64,000 nt of DNA. It comes from Durusdinium trenchii (lineage: Eukaryota > Sar > Dinophyceae > Suessiales > Symbiodiniaceae). The position numbers were made by a program, and so were the translations under genes. The stretch is from positions 1 through 64,000 of the forward strand of contig CAXAMN010003792.1 of NCBI GenBank assembly GCA_963970005.1, in the 5' to 3' direction. Shown piece by piece: positions 22,343-33,804 of this stretch (position 1 is the stretch's first letter; the number at the start of each line of letters is the position of its first letter). The notes under the pieces were generated by a model that had not been told where the DNA came from, searched no databases, and was given only the letters and a program-made list of their open reading frames with translations.

Positions 22343-22446
22343 TGCAGTTGACGTTGATCATGGATTGGCCCCAAATGGGGCGCTTGCACNNNNNNNNNNT
22401 GCAGTTGACGTTGATCATGGATTGGCCCCAAATGGGGCGCTTGCAC
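22343..22446. repeat. Identical 47-base flanks of an assembly gap
   Basis: The 47 bases at 22343-22389 are repeated exactly at 22400-22446, on either side of the N run. Most simply these are overlapping contig ends that were not merged, so the duplication is an assembly artefact. The unit includes the small inverted repeat GCCCCAAATGGGGC. Confidence 0.85.
22390..22399. other. Assembly gap (10 N)
   Basis: Ten N bases. Open frames read across it in either direction are not real. Confidence 0.99.
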
Positions 22447-25426
22447 CACCAGTTGAAAATGGCCGAAGTTTCGCTGGCAGCAAGTTGAATGGGTTCATAT
22501 ATATATATATATGTGTATATTATATCGGAAACGGTTTTCGAGAGAAATCAAAAACCCGACCGGAAATGGTCGGCCGGTGGGTGCGGAGGGGAAGCCGGAT
22601 CCGGTGCAAAAGGGGCGGCCCACTTGGGACCCCTTTTGGACCCGTGATGCGTAGTACAAATCATCCTATCCCGGAGCGGCGTGCCAAGAGGCCTGCATAC
22701 CACAAGACCACTTGCAAAAGTGGGACAGTTCTAGTTTGTTCTTCTGCCTGCCGGGGCTGGCCTCGCCGATGAGGTTGTTGCGATGCAGAACCAGATCAAT
22801 AACTTGGTCCAAACCATCGAAGGCCTTTTCGTGTTTCCTTCGCTTGGTCATTTACCGACGTTCCTTTTTGAACATGACAAGCATTGGTTTTCATGGACAG
22901 CACATGAACGAGGTGTTTGCAAGTCGCCCGTACCAACTCCAATGATGCTCTCATCCTTGCTAAATACAAAAAGGGCATACAGGCCATATGAAACCATGTC
23001 CAGTGGTTTTCCCTTGCGTCCAACTTAGATGGTGCATGATAGACGTGACCAACAAAGCACCCAATGGTGCGTCCCTTGATCGAACCTCACTCCTCCAATG
23101 GCACAACGATGCCCAGCCGCTCCTTTGCTTCGTGTCGTAGGCATTGAATGCATCCGCAGTACGCCAGAGCCGTGGAGCTACCAGCCACTCAGTTGGGATG
23201 GGATGGTCCACACCGCATGCGCATCGAGAGCGCGCTGTGAGTCGGAGTGGACTCTCTTTTTGAAAACTGATAAATCCTTTGATCGAGTTCTTAGTCCCCG
23301 TTGTGTCCCCGAGAAATATCAGGGCCGTCTCCGGATCTCCCTCCCTCCCCCCTTTTTCTTTCTCTTCTCTCTCTCTCTCTCTTTCTGGTGTGTCGGTGCC
23401 ACCAAGGAAACACAATGTTCTCCTCATGAAGCTCTGGCTGAGCATTCTGCCCGTCGCTTTAGCACCGCTCTTAGGCTCTTAGCCAAAACACCTGTTTCGC
23501 AGTGAGTTGCACTCGGTGCAAGTTGAGTTTTCATCCAAAAGAAGAGCACATGTAACATATACAGTAGCCGATATGGACGCCTTTTTGATACCAAAAGACC
23601 ATAGACTAGAGGCTTGGTAGTGCAAAATGGTGGTCAGGAAAAGGTTCCAGGTAGTTTGCCTATGAGAGGCACAGCACTTTGCTGGTGTATTCTCCTGCAC
23701 CAGCTAAACTCGTCCAAGTGCTGAGGTGCCCACGCTCCATTTTGCAACACCATTGCTGGGTGCGCAGTGACACACATCGCCGACGCACTTTCGCCGATGT
23801 CGATGTCGATGTCAGCTTTCGAAAGAGAAATCGGACTTATCAGGTGGATCGATTGGCTACGTTGTCTACAAGCTGGACAGCAAGCTCCAAGTTGGTTCTT
23901 TTCTTGTTTGGTTTTCAGAGTTTGCCATGCGGAACGACTTTTTACCATGCTTCGCTTGCTGGATGTTCCACAAGGACGACGTGGCCGCAGAGATTTGCAA
24001 TCCTTTTGGTGTGGACGAAAGTGTCGTGACCTTTGCATCCCTTGGTGTCACGCCTTGGTGTCTTGTTCACCACTGTTTCGCCTGCTCAGGACATCAGCCT
24101 GTGCGTGATGATTGACAGGCACGCCAAGGGTTTCGGGTTTGATCAGCGACTGTGACAGAGAGTTTGGGGCCCCAAACGAACGCGTGCATCAACTTTCTTT
24201 CATCCAGATCATTTGGGGACGGTTTCGGGCTCTGGCCTGGAGCCCTTCCCTGGCCGCAGCTCGGAGGTTCCAGTTGGAGCTCTTAGCGGCACTTTTGGCA
24301 GAGGTGAAATATCAACCATGCCATACAGCAGCAGGGCCGCCCAGGTCGAACGAGAGGACTTTCGGATCTCAGGCCGTTAGAAAGGGTCTTTAGTCGGAAA
24401 GTGGGCGCCTTGAAAACAAAAGCAAAGAGAAGAGACATGGGCACGTGGATTCGAAGACTCCCCAAACAATGGATGCTGGGCCAGTTTTGGTGTTCCACAC
24501 CAAAACTGGGCTGTCATCCTCCTCAAGTACACACCCCATCGACAGGTGGGGCCCAGTGGGGACGCCCCCAAGTGCTAAACGCCGCTCATTTGGATCTCAG
24601 CGGTTCGCTCTCAACGGGTCCAAGGCCATGCCCTTGTGAGGTTACTCAAATTGCACTCACTGAGGTTATGCCAGAGCTATGTGCCGATGATATGCCAGAA
24701 GAGTGTTCCGAACAGCTGGGAACCGAGCTGGCGCCAAGCTGTTCACACAGGTTTCAGGAATTGGTTTCCTTCTGCAATGGAAGCCCATGAAGTAACTCCG
24801 CACACACTCTGTGTCCTCTGTATAGTCTATATTTAGATGTTTCTTGATTCATTTAGAATGAAAAACATATAGCATAGAGGTGAGATGGGCTTGTCTATGG
24901 AGTCTATTGCCCACCTGTGGTGAGCCCGATGCGACGCTCCGAGGCCTTAGAACGCGCTCCCTTCGGCCGAGCCGCGACGCCCACGGCGCCGGATGCGACC
25001 GCCTCGATGTGAGGCGACGAGCCCCAAATGGGAGCCCTCTTAGGGAGCTCTACAGCTTTCTGGGGTACAAGGTCTTGCAACGCGATTTTTGGGGATATTT
25101 CTCTCTCCGGCCTCCAGTCTTGTGACGTGACCAAAGGGTAGTCACCGAGCGACCGAGTCAAGGTGGACACCCAGTTCACGGTCATCTCGCGCTCGGCTCA
25201 GCTTTGAGTGCGTCACAGTTGAAAAGATTGAATTAGATATGATTATATAGATATGTTTTTTGCCGCCAGCCTATTTCTCTTTCAGTGGAATTATCTTTTG
25301 CTAGTGGGTTCGTATCAAAGAGGACAGAGGATTTGTGTGGTCTGCCAGAGCTTGGCTTGAGTGATTCTTAGCTCGCCCCCTCTTTTGCCCAGTAATTAGG
25401 TCGAGCGTTGTTTTGGGGGCGGAAAC
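22447..25426. other. Gene-free stretch
   Basis: No convincing exon on either strand in 3 kb. It holds a TA run (22498-22512), a TC run (23366-23384) and a perfect inverted repeat (24481-24509). Short open frames here lack protein-like composition or splice borders. The end of the DIRS-like element and any terminal repeat may extend into the left part. Confidence 0.4.
24481..24509. repeat. Perfect hairpin, 13-base arms
   Basis: CCAGTTTTGGTGT, three-base loop TCC, then ACACCAAAACTGG: arms are exact reverse complements. Not followed by a T run, and no gene ends next to it, so a terminator role is not supported. Confidence 0.85.
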
Positions 25427-26110
25427 ATGGCCTCCGAAGCAGAAGAGAAAGATGAAGAGGCTGCGACCGACGCAATGGGCCGAAAGATTTGGGACAAAGA
25501 TGCTTATTTGGAAAAAGCCAAGCAGAATATCATGTTTGGTCCAGAGCGCATTGGACGAAGAAAGGACCCCGTGATTCCACTTCCCTCCTCTCAGCGTACA
25601 TTCCTGAAGCGCAGAACGGCGGAATTAGAGCTCGACAAGAACTTGGGCCAAATGAAGGTCGTCACGGCTCATACGATCAAGCCCTTGCAGGGTGGCTACT
25701 GGTGCTCTGTGTGTGAATGCTTGATCAAGGATTCCGCCTCCTATTTGGAGCATGTGAATGGCCGCAGACACAACCGAAATCTGGGGATGAACATGAAGGT
25801 TGAAAAAATCGGCGTAGATCGAATCAAGGACAAGTTAAAGTCCTTGAAGCAGGAGACAGAGCAAGCGGAGGTGGAGGATGTTGCTGCCAAAATCCAAGCC
25901 CTGGAGGAACAAGAGGAGGAGAAGAAGAAGAGAAAGAAGGAGAAAAAGAAGAGAAAGCGAGCTGCTGCCGGCCTGGACGATGACAAGGAGGATGAGAAAG
26001 AGGATGAAGAAAAGAAGGATTGTGAAGATGGAGATGGAGATGACGAAGAAGACGAAGAGATGAAAATGCTAAGAGCCATGGGCCTTCCTGCTGGCTTTGG
26101 CTCTGCTTAA
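25427..26110 (+). CDS. ZMAT2: ZMAT2/SNU23-like spliceosomal zinc-finger protein
   Basis: A 227-residue intronless frame from the first ATG. Family landmarks are in order: KIWDKDAYLEKAK near residue 20 (the WDKDEY motif of the family), KVVTAHTIKPLQGGYWC, a U1-like C2H2 zinc finger with Cys93, Cys96, His109 and His115 (CSVCECLIKDSASYLEHV, then NGRRHNRNLGM), and a charged coiled-coil end with KKKRKKEKKKRKR and acidic runs before GLPAGFGS, close to the family's terminal GFSGFGS. SNU23/ZMAT2 is a protein of the U4/U6.U5 tri-snRNP that acts in the nucleus at 5' splice-site handover. Length is near the usual 200 residues, with an extended acidic tail. The zinc finger and termini make the identification firm. 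The intronless form could reflect retroposition. The minus-strand serine-rich frame over its 3' end is a shadow. Confidence 0.93.
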   Translation: MASEAEEKDEEAATDAMGRKIWDKDAYLEKAKQNIMFGPERIGRRKDPVIPLPSSQRTFLKRRTAELELDKNLGQMKVVTAHTIKPLQGGYWCSVCECLIKDSASYLEHVNGRRHNRNLGMNMKVEKIGVDRIKDKLKSLKQETEQAEVEDVAAKIQALEEQEEEKKKRKKEKKKRKRAAAGLDDDKEDEKEDEEKKDCEDGDGDDEEDEEMKMLRAMGLPAGFGSA

Positions 26111-27326
26111 GGAGCTCCCTGGTGTCTCACCCCTGGCAGCACTTGCAGTTGGCTCGCCACGTGGCGCGCTCCTGGGAGCTGAGAGCTCCGTCCAGCTCCG
26201 GGGAGAGCGCAAGGGGGAGAGCGAGCTTTGCTCGACAAGAAGGCGGCCATGGGAAGAAAGATCCGTTCACCGAACGAGTTCTGCATGCAGATTTTCAACA
26301 CTTCGCAAGCTTTTGGGTGATACTTGTTTTCCTTGCAAACACCACTTAGATGATGATATAGCTCCTGTAGCATGAAATCAGGGACCGACCGACCTTGGGT
26401 GAAAACCTGTTCCTTTGACGACTGACCACTGCTCGCAGTGGCAGTGGCGCTCCCAGCCGCCTGAGGTCCAGCGAGATCTTCGAGGTTGAGCGGGAGGGTT
26501 GTATGGATTTTTTGCAAACCCTTAATTTAAATCCCCCTTCTGTGTGTCTTCTGCAAAAAGTCTTCTTCCAAGACTTCCCTGTTTGGGAGGTATAGAAGAT
26601 AATAGAAGGTGGCTGCTTCATGCCTTCTCATTCGTGCTCAAGTCTGTAGGCCAAGTGGTGGAAAGATGCGGATCCGACGACTGACCATGTGATGTAAAAC
26701 GACCGAAAAGAGCGAGTCATGCAGCTCTTGTCGCAATGAAAACCACCACTGCTCGTTTCAGTTGATGGAATCAGCTGCTTTGCTTCAGCCTTGGAGATCA
26801 AGCTCTTGTGTAATAGATTGCTGAGCACCTGCTTGCAATCGCTGAAAGAATTGGTCTGTTTGGAAGACCCTGTGCTTCTCAACCTGTAGTCCAACTTCAT
26901 GGAACGCAGTCTTTCCATGGTGACCGAGAATGTGGTTTTAGCTGAACATTTCTTTTAGGTGGCATTGAACACGCAATCCTTCACTTGCCCAAACCATGGC
27001 GTGTCAAGCTTTGCGATGTGCACGATTGAAGGAGCTGCAGGTCGTCTTCGGTCTTCGGTCTTCGCGTCGCGTTGGTGGCCACGGTTTGCGTTGGTGGCCA
27101 CGATTTGCGTTGGTGGCCACAGTTCGCGTGGGTTTTTCCATGGAGCTGCAGGGGACAACCACTCCTTGCGTCCTTTGTGTGGGAGGAAAGTACAAGCATG
27201 GTGTACTGGACACATTTTTTCCCTCTACAGGTTGCTTTGCTCTTCCTGTCCTGCTGAATTTTGGAAGAGTAGTCATCACAAAAGCACTCTCTCCTTTTTT
27301 TTTTTTTTTTCAAAAAAGAGCAACAG
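26111..27326. other. Intergenic stretch, possible minus-strand coding scraps
   Basis: No firm gene. Minus-strand text such as CKQVLSNLLHKSLISKAEAK (about 26840-26780) and KYHPKACEVLKICMQNSFGE (about 26330-26270) has some protein-like character but no recognised domain or clean splice borders. The 3' untranslated part of ZMAT2 presumably lies at the left. A tandem repeat (27070-27131) and a long T run (27294-27310) precede the next gene; the T run before AACAG at 27326 looks like a splice acceptor tract. Confidence 0.35.
27070..27131. repeat. 19-base tandem repeat (GTTGGTGGCCACGGTTTGC)
   Basis: Three copies of GTTGGTGGCCACGGTTTGC with one or two changes each, preceded by three GGTCTTC units at about 27049-27062. 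Confidence 0.8.
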
Positions 27327-30300
27327 GTGGCCGAACGACATGTGGAAGCTTCAATGTGGAAGGCTTCTCCTCCAAGGGCGACGTCCACCTTGCGAGTGAT
27401 GCAGTACAACGTCTTGGCCGATGCCATGTCCGACGACGGCTTCTTGGTGCGGCCCGTGCTGGCAGATTGGCCGGTGCCCGAGAGGGCGGTGCCCACGGCT
27501 GAGGGCGGGCAAGTGGACTTCACGGCGTTGTTGGCAGAGATGATGGAAGCGAAAGGAAAACCCAGCTTGCTGGAGGAGTGTCAAAGGAAGTATACCTGCA
27601 GCGCTTCGGCTGAAAACACCCGTGCCGTGATTGATTGGGAGGCTCGAAAGCTGCAGATGATGTGTCTCATTGAGAACTTCGACCCAGACGTTGTGGTCCT
27701 AGCCGAGTTGGATCACTATGACCAGTTCTTGGGTCTGCTGCGGAGTCTGGGCTACGAGTCACAACTGGAGAAGTGCAAGAAGGACACGCTGCGTGTTTAG
27801 AAGAGCCAGAAGGCAACTTGATCAAGGTATATATGTATATATATATATACCGGCAAACATGGCCGAAGCCACTGTAGGTGACACAGCTACTGATCTACTT
27901 GAAGCACGACGCACTTTTGATTGGGTACGATTTTCTTTGTGCAACACGATGCAGGACTATCCTCAGTACCGTCCTGCCTTGCTCGACAGCTTCAGCGACA
28001 AAGAGCCTGCCAGCAGCAAAAGCTTTGCAGAAGCCTGGGCTGCTCGAGGCCAGTGTGGTGAGCATTTCTGCCCAAGATTAGTAGATCTGAAGCAAAGACC
28101 AAGGTATGGGTATCCTTTTGGTCCACACTTCTTTTGAAGAGGGCCTTGTCCTTCTGCATATTCGGTAATGATGATGGAGTGACCAGAGCACCAACCGCAA
28201 CTGGCACCACTGGAGCCGATTGGCGGTTTTTTGGGGTTTCACACTGTCACCCGACTTGGAACTACCCTGGAAAGGGAAAAGACACCGGCTGGACCTTTGC
28301 ACATGGTGTGACTTAACATGGACGATAGTTGGGATGATGTTTACTGAGTGAGGCAAGACAAGATGTGAGACGCACATCACCCAATGAAAGACGCATGGAA
28401 CAATGTGCTTTAGAGGAATAACTAACTTTTTACAGTCCTTCATGTCTTCTAAACCTTTAAGGCGATTCTCATTTGAACCAGTACAGTGGATTGAATGTGG
28501 GAGAATCCCAACAATAGGCACCAGCCATGTCTTTTGGTCTGTGACATTTTGATCCATCTACCTATATATCGATCCTTCTCTCTCTCTCTCTATCTTATTT
28601 ACATATATATATCTAATACAACCTTCCAACGGCGATGTTCGTATCACTGGGCACCTCCCCAAGTGACCACTGCACCGGCTGCTCTGGGCCGAGCCAGAGC
28701 AAGGCTATGCGTTTTTGCCTCACCTGGGCTCGATCTCCCTTCACACCTTCATGCAGCGTGGGCTGGGCATGAAGATCTTGGAGGCGCAAAAAGGAGTGTG
28801 GACTGGGCGCCCAAAGGAGGTGGTTTCGCTCGTGTGTTTAGGTTCGGCTGTTTGCTTGGAGCAAGCACTTCGATTGGGGCCCCAAATAAAGAGGAGACAT
28901 GGAGACTCCATGGAGAGACATGCTTTGCCAAAGGTGGCTCTGCCATCGGTGACTCCACCGGCCGTTCGAGACATGGGCATGGCCGTTCGTTGTGGTTGGC
29001 ACGTCGTGAGTTTCTCGTCGATGGCCCTCAGGCCGCTGGTCCTGAGTGGAAAGAACGCTTGACGGATCCAAAGAAGGGCGGTCTCCAACGTGTCTTGGGC
29101 GGCAGAGTTCACGAGGCAAGAAAAGAACCGGCAAAGTTCTTGGCTGGCACGTCCCATGCGCTTGTCCCTCCAGATATGAGTCGTTTCTTCAGTCCTGTAG
29201 GGGTCCGTAGAGACATGGTGACATGCTGTTGATGGAGCCCCAAAGCCCTAGGGTTGAAGCAAGTTATCATTTATTCATTTGTGGCATTCGCTCTGATCGG
29301 CGCGAAGCTCAGGCAATTGGTCTCAGGTGCTACCGCCTGGCAAAGCGCAGCAGCTGCTTGAGAGTGCTGGATTGGAGGATCGAGATGAGATGAGATGAGA
29401 TGCGGGAAGAGGGAAGAAGGATCACAAACCAAGTGAAGATCACATCCAAACCGAATGACACATTTTTCTTGGGTCTTCTTTTTCAACATGTGTTTTATTT
29501 TGGCTGCTTGCTTCATCTCTTCCCCGGCAATTTGTCCTAGCTGCACTGATTGAGTTCCGGCTTCAATCTATCGATCGAGACAAGCTCTCACATTCACACC
29601 TCACAAGAAGACACCGAACCTCATGCAATGTGAGAAACCTCAACCCCCCCTGAACGTGCCCCGTGCCCCTTTTTTTCGGTCGCACGCTGCCCAGGATCCT
29701 AGAAGCTTGGACGACATGGGAGTGGCCATCTTCTGGAAGGCTTCGCGCTTGGAAGCCCTCGAGCTCACCCTGCAGCCGTATCCAGGCGTGGATGCTTCTT
29801 CTCCGCCTTGTCCAGTGGGTTGGTCCCTTAAAAAGGGCCACGCCGTTTTCCCGATCTCCACCGCCTTGTCCTGGGCTTGCTTTCTTGTGGCCGGAAGTCC
29901 GAAAGTCATGCAGCAGTGATGCAGTTGTCAGTTGTCATCATCCTGTTCCCCCAAAGTCGCTTTTGGTCTAGGTGGACACACTGTTTCCCAAACAGCTGGA
30001 GGCGAAAAAAGCAGTGATTTCAGATGTTTCCACCAACATTGGAATTTCAGGAATTGATGCAAAAACTCGTGCTGAAACTGTTTGAGGTCTTTGCTGGCAT
30101 AATTAACCAAATTCGCTGGCCGAAGTTCTAGGGGCTAAAGGGGGAAAAAAGGCAGCGGAAACGACAAAGCCTTGATGTTGGTCGACAGGAAATACAGGGC
30201 CCATGAGCCCTGCTAGTCCAAGGTCGAACGGTTTGGGTCCTGGAACTCTACAACTCTTCATGCTGAACGGTGTCTGGTTGCAACGGGACCCGTGTGGTTC

Positions 30301-32680
30301 CACTGCACCTCCAGCAGGTCCGCTCCCTTCGTTCGTGTGGCCTTCTCGGAACAGCGCTCGGTGCGATCCCTCGCGTGCATCGCCCGCTCCACGCGGCGGA
30401 GGAGGAGGCAAGGGCATCGTCCAGGTGAAGTTGCAGGACCGACGGATTCCGGACGGATTCCGACGGATTCCGGACGACGGATCTGGCGTGGAGCCGGAGC
30501 AGCGTCCCTTCTGGCAGGGTGTCCCGATCGGGTCCCGACGGATCTGGTGGGCCTCCATTGCTTGTTAGGTTTTGGGCTGCAGATGGAGGCGACTCATGAA
30601 CCCGAATCTACCCAATGTTGGGAATGGGTGCAGAGTGCCAAGTCCGCAGGCCAGCTTGTTGCCGATTGTTTGCGTTCATGTTCCACTTGAGGGTTCTTCC
30701 GGGCCTTGAGAGCATCCTTTCTTCCAGCCACCTGTGAGGACAAGCAGGAGACTGCAGCCTTTGTGGTCATGGGTACGCACCTGAGTTCTGGGGACACTCT
30801 GCAGGACGAGGTGCGGATCGTGCAAGCCCAGTCGGAAGCAGTTGAGACAGATTGGGAACCACGACTGGCAGCTGAGATGATCAATTCATAAGCTTGTTTT
30901 CTTGGGCATTTAGCATGACCAGCATTTTATGAAGTGGTTGTTTGATTTTGGCAAACCGAGGGGAAGGGGAAATGTATAATTTTTGGAACTTTGAGATGTG
31001 TGTTGTCGAGCAAATGTGTGCTGCCAGGATGAGAGGTTGAAGCGTGAAGTGAACTGCGAAGGCGTGACTACCGTACCAAACAGCTAGGAGATTGTGATGC
31101 GGCTTTGCCTCAAGTTGCATGCTTGCTTATACATGTTTGTACCGTTTGTACCAAAGAACCTGTTGCGGGGCACCAGCAGCACCATGAAAATGCGTACATA
31201 GCTCTTGCGACTCTTGCGCCTATCTAGCAATCTATAGCTGCCTCGACTTTGGTGTTGAATCATGAAACAGTTTCACTTCTATCGACTATGTATTTGTTCC
31301 GACTCACAGACTCATAGACTTCTCTAAGGCTAAAGCTTGTTTGTGCTTTTTGCGTTCTTGATGTTTTGAGACACTTCAGCATTCTTCAGCTCCGGAGTGT
31401 TTTGATTTCAATCAGATGCTTTCGATGAGTCCGTGACTTCCATGGATGTGATGTCAGTGACTCCGCCAGCCACCCGGACCGGTCGGTCCTCCGGCCCCGC
31501 GGCGCATCCCAGGAGGCTTGGTGCATGCGCTCCAGAGGGCACAGGACCTGGGCGACGCGGTGATTCTTTGCCTCTCGTTCTGTTTTTGGGTTGGGACGAG
31601 GGGTCGAATGGTCGGAACTGATCAAGAATTTCCAAGTAGAGTGGGTTTGTGATGGTTTGCGTCCTTCCTCTTTCACTCTCAGTGAGGATCGATGAGTAGT
31701 GGGGATGGGATGGGATTGATGAGTAGTTCACTCTCAGTGAGTCGTGGGGCCATGTCGTGGAGCCCAGGCTTGGATGCGAATTCGCATCCAGCCATCCGTG
31801 CGGGGGGCGAAAGCTCATGGAAGGCCAGGGGCGGCGATGCGATGCTGCGGCATGGTGTGCTAGGTTTGGTAGCATCCAACTCGAAGACGGTCCTCGGTGT
31901 TGCCAGTATTGATCTTTCCATTTGGGTTGGAAGAGCCATATATCATATATTGCATCGCCCTTTGGGATGTGACACGTACCTCAAAACCAGGCCTTACTCT
32001 CCCGAGAAAGAAAGGCTCCACGCACATACGCACTCTGTGCTGGGGGCCTGGACATTCGACAAAAATAGAGAACTATTCAAACTTCTGGAGTGGAGCAGCG
32101 CTTCAACACAGACCGTCCCGCGCTCGGGGTGGGGTGTCGACCTGAAATACGTCTGATCGGTCGTTTTCTCGCTCGTCTCCGCCCCAAAAGCAGCATGGTG
32201 CCACGACGGTACAACGACGGTGCAGCACGCGGGTGTTTTCCCGGTTCTGCCAGGTGGTTTGGGGCCACCCACCCCCACAGGCCTCCATTCCCCGGAGCGG
32301 TTCCGCTTCCCCAGGTCTTGCGGCAGGCGCTGGGTGCTTCCGTTTGGGACGCCTTCTTTGACCCCCAAGGGGCCGTGGTGCCGGCGGAGCGGCCGGAGCT
32401 GGATCCTCCCGTGACCTCCAACAAGGTTCGGGGGCCCTTGTCGGCACAGGCGAAGAAGATAGGTGCTCATGCATACTATTTGATTGACCACATCTTCTAC
32501 AACCCGGGATTCTTTGAGTTCCGGTCGCATGCCTTTGAGCCCAAACGCTTCAAATCCAGCAAGGATGCTTTAGAGGATGTACAGCCATGTTTGCTGAACC
32601 CTTCGGACCATTATCCGGTGATTGTCGATTTGGAGTGGAAAGGCACCAGTTGCTCTAAACACCGGTGTCGCACTTGTTGA
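27327..32680 (+). CDS. Endonuclease/exonuclease/phosphatase-family phosphodiesterase, multi-exon
   Basis: Exons across 5.3 kb carry the EEP fold in order. 27327-27797 (acceptor AACAG|GTG; ATG at 27354): LRVMQYNVLAD with the metal-site Asn, then DPDVVVLAELDHYDQFLGLL with the catalytic Glu. 29695-29785: MGVAIFWKASRLEALELTL; the GC donor at 29786 joins in phase to 30402 (GKGIVQVKLQDR). About 30740-30865: FVVMGTHLSSGDTLQDEVRI. From 31768: LDANSHPAI, matching the Asp-x-Asn motif. 32315-32680: TSNKVRGPLSAQAKKIG, YYLIDHIFY, then NPSDHYPVIVDLEW, the Asp-His pair, and a stop. This is closest in look to the CCR4/nocturnin/ANGEL/PDE12 branch, acting on RNA tails or nucleotide phosphodiesters; the exact substrate is not decidable. 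Some middle exons (27.8-29.7 kb) were not found. Introns hold TA and TC microsatellites and GACGGATTCCG repeats. Confidence 0.8.
29384..29402. repeat. GAGAT microsatellite
   Basis: Four to five copies of GAGAT/ATGAG in an intron of the EEP-family gene. Confidence 0.75.
30445..30545. repeat. GACGGATTCCG degenerate repeats
   Basis: Repeated words GACGGATTCCG, GACGGATTCCGA and GGATCTGG, then GTCCCGATCGGGTCCCGACG. It sits just after an EEP exon and is probably intronic. Confidence 0.6.
31771..31790. repeat. 20-base perfect palindrome inside a catalytic-motif exon
   Basis: TGGATGCGAATTCGCATCCA reads the same on both strands. It covers the codons for the Asp-Ala-Asn of the EEP motif. Confidence 0.9.
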
Positions 32681-33804
32681 GACCAAAAGGTGCCCCACTC
32701 GCACTCGTGGGACCGACGAGGGGCAGCACTTGACATCATGCTGCGACTCCCTCAAGGACCGTCAGTTCTGAATGTTCCCTGTGAATCCCTATGATCAATA
32801 ATTGCTGAAAGAATCATGGAAGCGGAGTGAACACCGCCTGTGTGGTATGAACAGATTTCATGGTCATGCGAACTCGGGGCCATGCGCTCTCTCCACTTCC
32901 ACCATGATGATTTGATGGGAGCGTGTATTTCTTTTCCTCCTTGGGCAACATTCCACCCGCCGGGAACGGGCGTCAAGTCGCTTCTTCCACAACGAACACA
33001 AGCGGAAAGGGGTAGACGTGGGAGAGATTTCCTCCCCATAGACCTTGCCGACAGCTTGGAAGTGGTAGCTGTCTTTGTCCAGTCTGGTCTTGTGTGGCAT
33101 TGTCTCCTTTTTAGCATGTCCTTCTGAGACGCTTACAAACAGGTGTGTTTTCGAGAGCTTAAGCAGTCCAAAGATCAGAGTCGATCAGAGTTGCAAGATC
33201 GTGTTTGGCGTGATTGACGAGCAGGTAAGTCCACTATATTTTCCTCCTGTTCCTGGGGATGAAAGTAGGAAGGAACTGAAAACAGAAGGATGCCCCAGCG
33301 GAAGTGGGCTGAAGATGAACCCCGCGTCAACTATGAACTGGATTGCCGTTTTTGCTGGCTGTTACCAAGCTTGCAGATCTTGCAGTTTTCCTTGTGCCAG
33401 GAAGGAACTCAATGACATGAATTGAATTTACAGTGAAGGAATCTGTCACTATTTCCCAGCACAGTCAGATGAAACAATACCAGGATCAAGAAAGCTTATT
33501 GTGACCTAACAACCACTGCACACAGCAAGAATCAGCGAACTACACAAGCACAGCCAGAGCTGGAGAAGGCAGCAACTACCATACCATGTATCCCTGTATC
33601 AAAAAACAAGCGGATTCCAACCATAGAGCTAGTAGCGCATGCAAAGCAACCTTGACCTCTACCAATTATCCTTCACCCTGGATGCAGGTGTACTATGGGG
33701 GATTTCAGGACCCAAATACCTTGAGTGTCAAGCTAAAGCATGCGGCCAGCGGGAAAAAAGGATACAACAGATCCCAACTGAAGCTTTGCTTTGCTTTCGT
33801 CGTC
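32681..33804. other. Intergenic stretch before the GMC gene
   Basis: No firm exon. A short coding-like piece at about 33130-33224 (SPKIRVDQSCKIVFGVIDEQ) ends at GAGCAG|GTAAGT, a good donor, and could be a 5' exon of the next gene. The frame of the next gene is open from 33586, but that part (MYPCIKKQADSN and on) is not protein-family-like. Confidence 0.35.

Noticed and set aside
22168-22772. Frames on both strands crossing the N run
   Set aside because: They read through an assembly gap and a probably artificial duplication.
24481-24509. Hairpin as a transcription terminator
   Set aside because: No T run follows and no gene ends nearby; eukaryotic context.
25741-26079. Serine-rich minus-strand frame
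   Set aside because: Antisense of the lysine/glutamate-rich end of ZMAT2.
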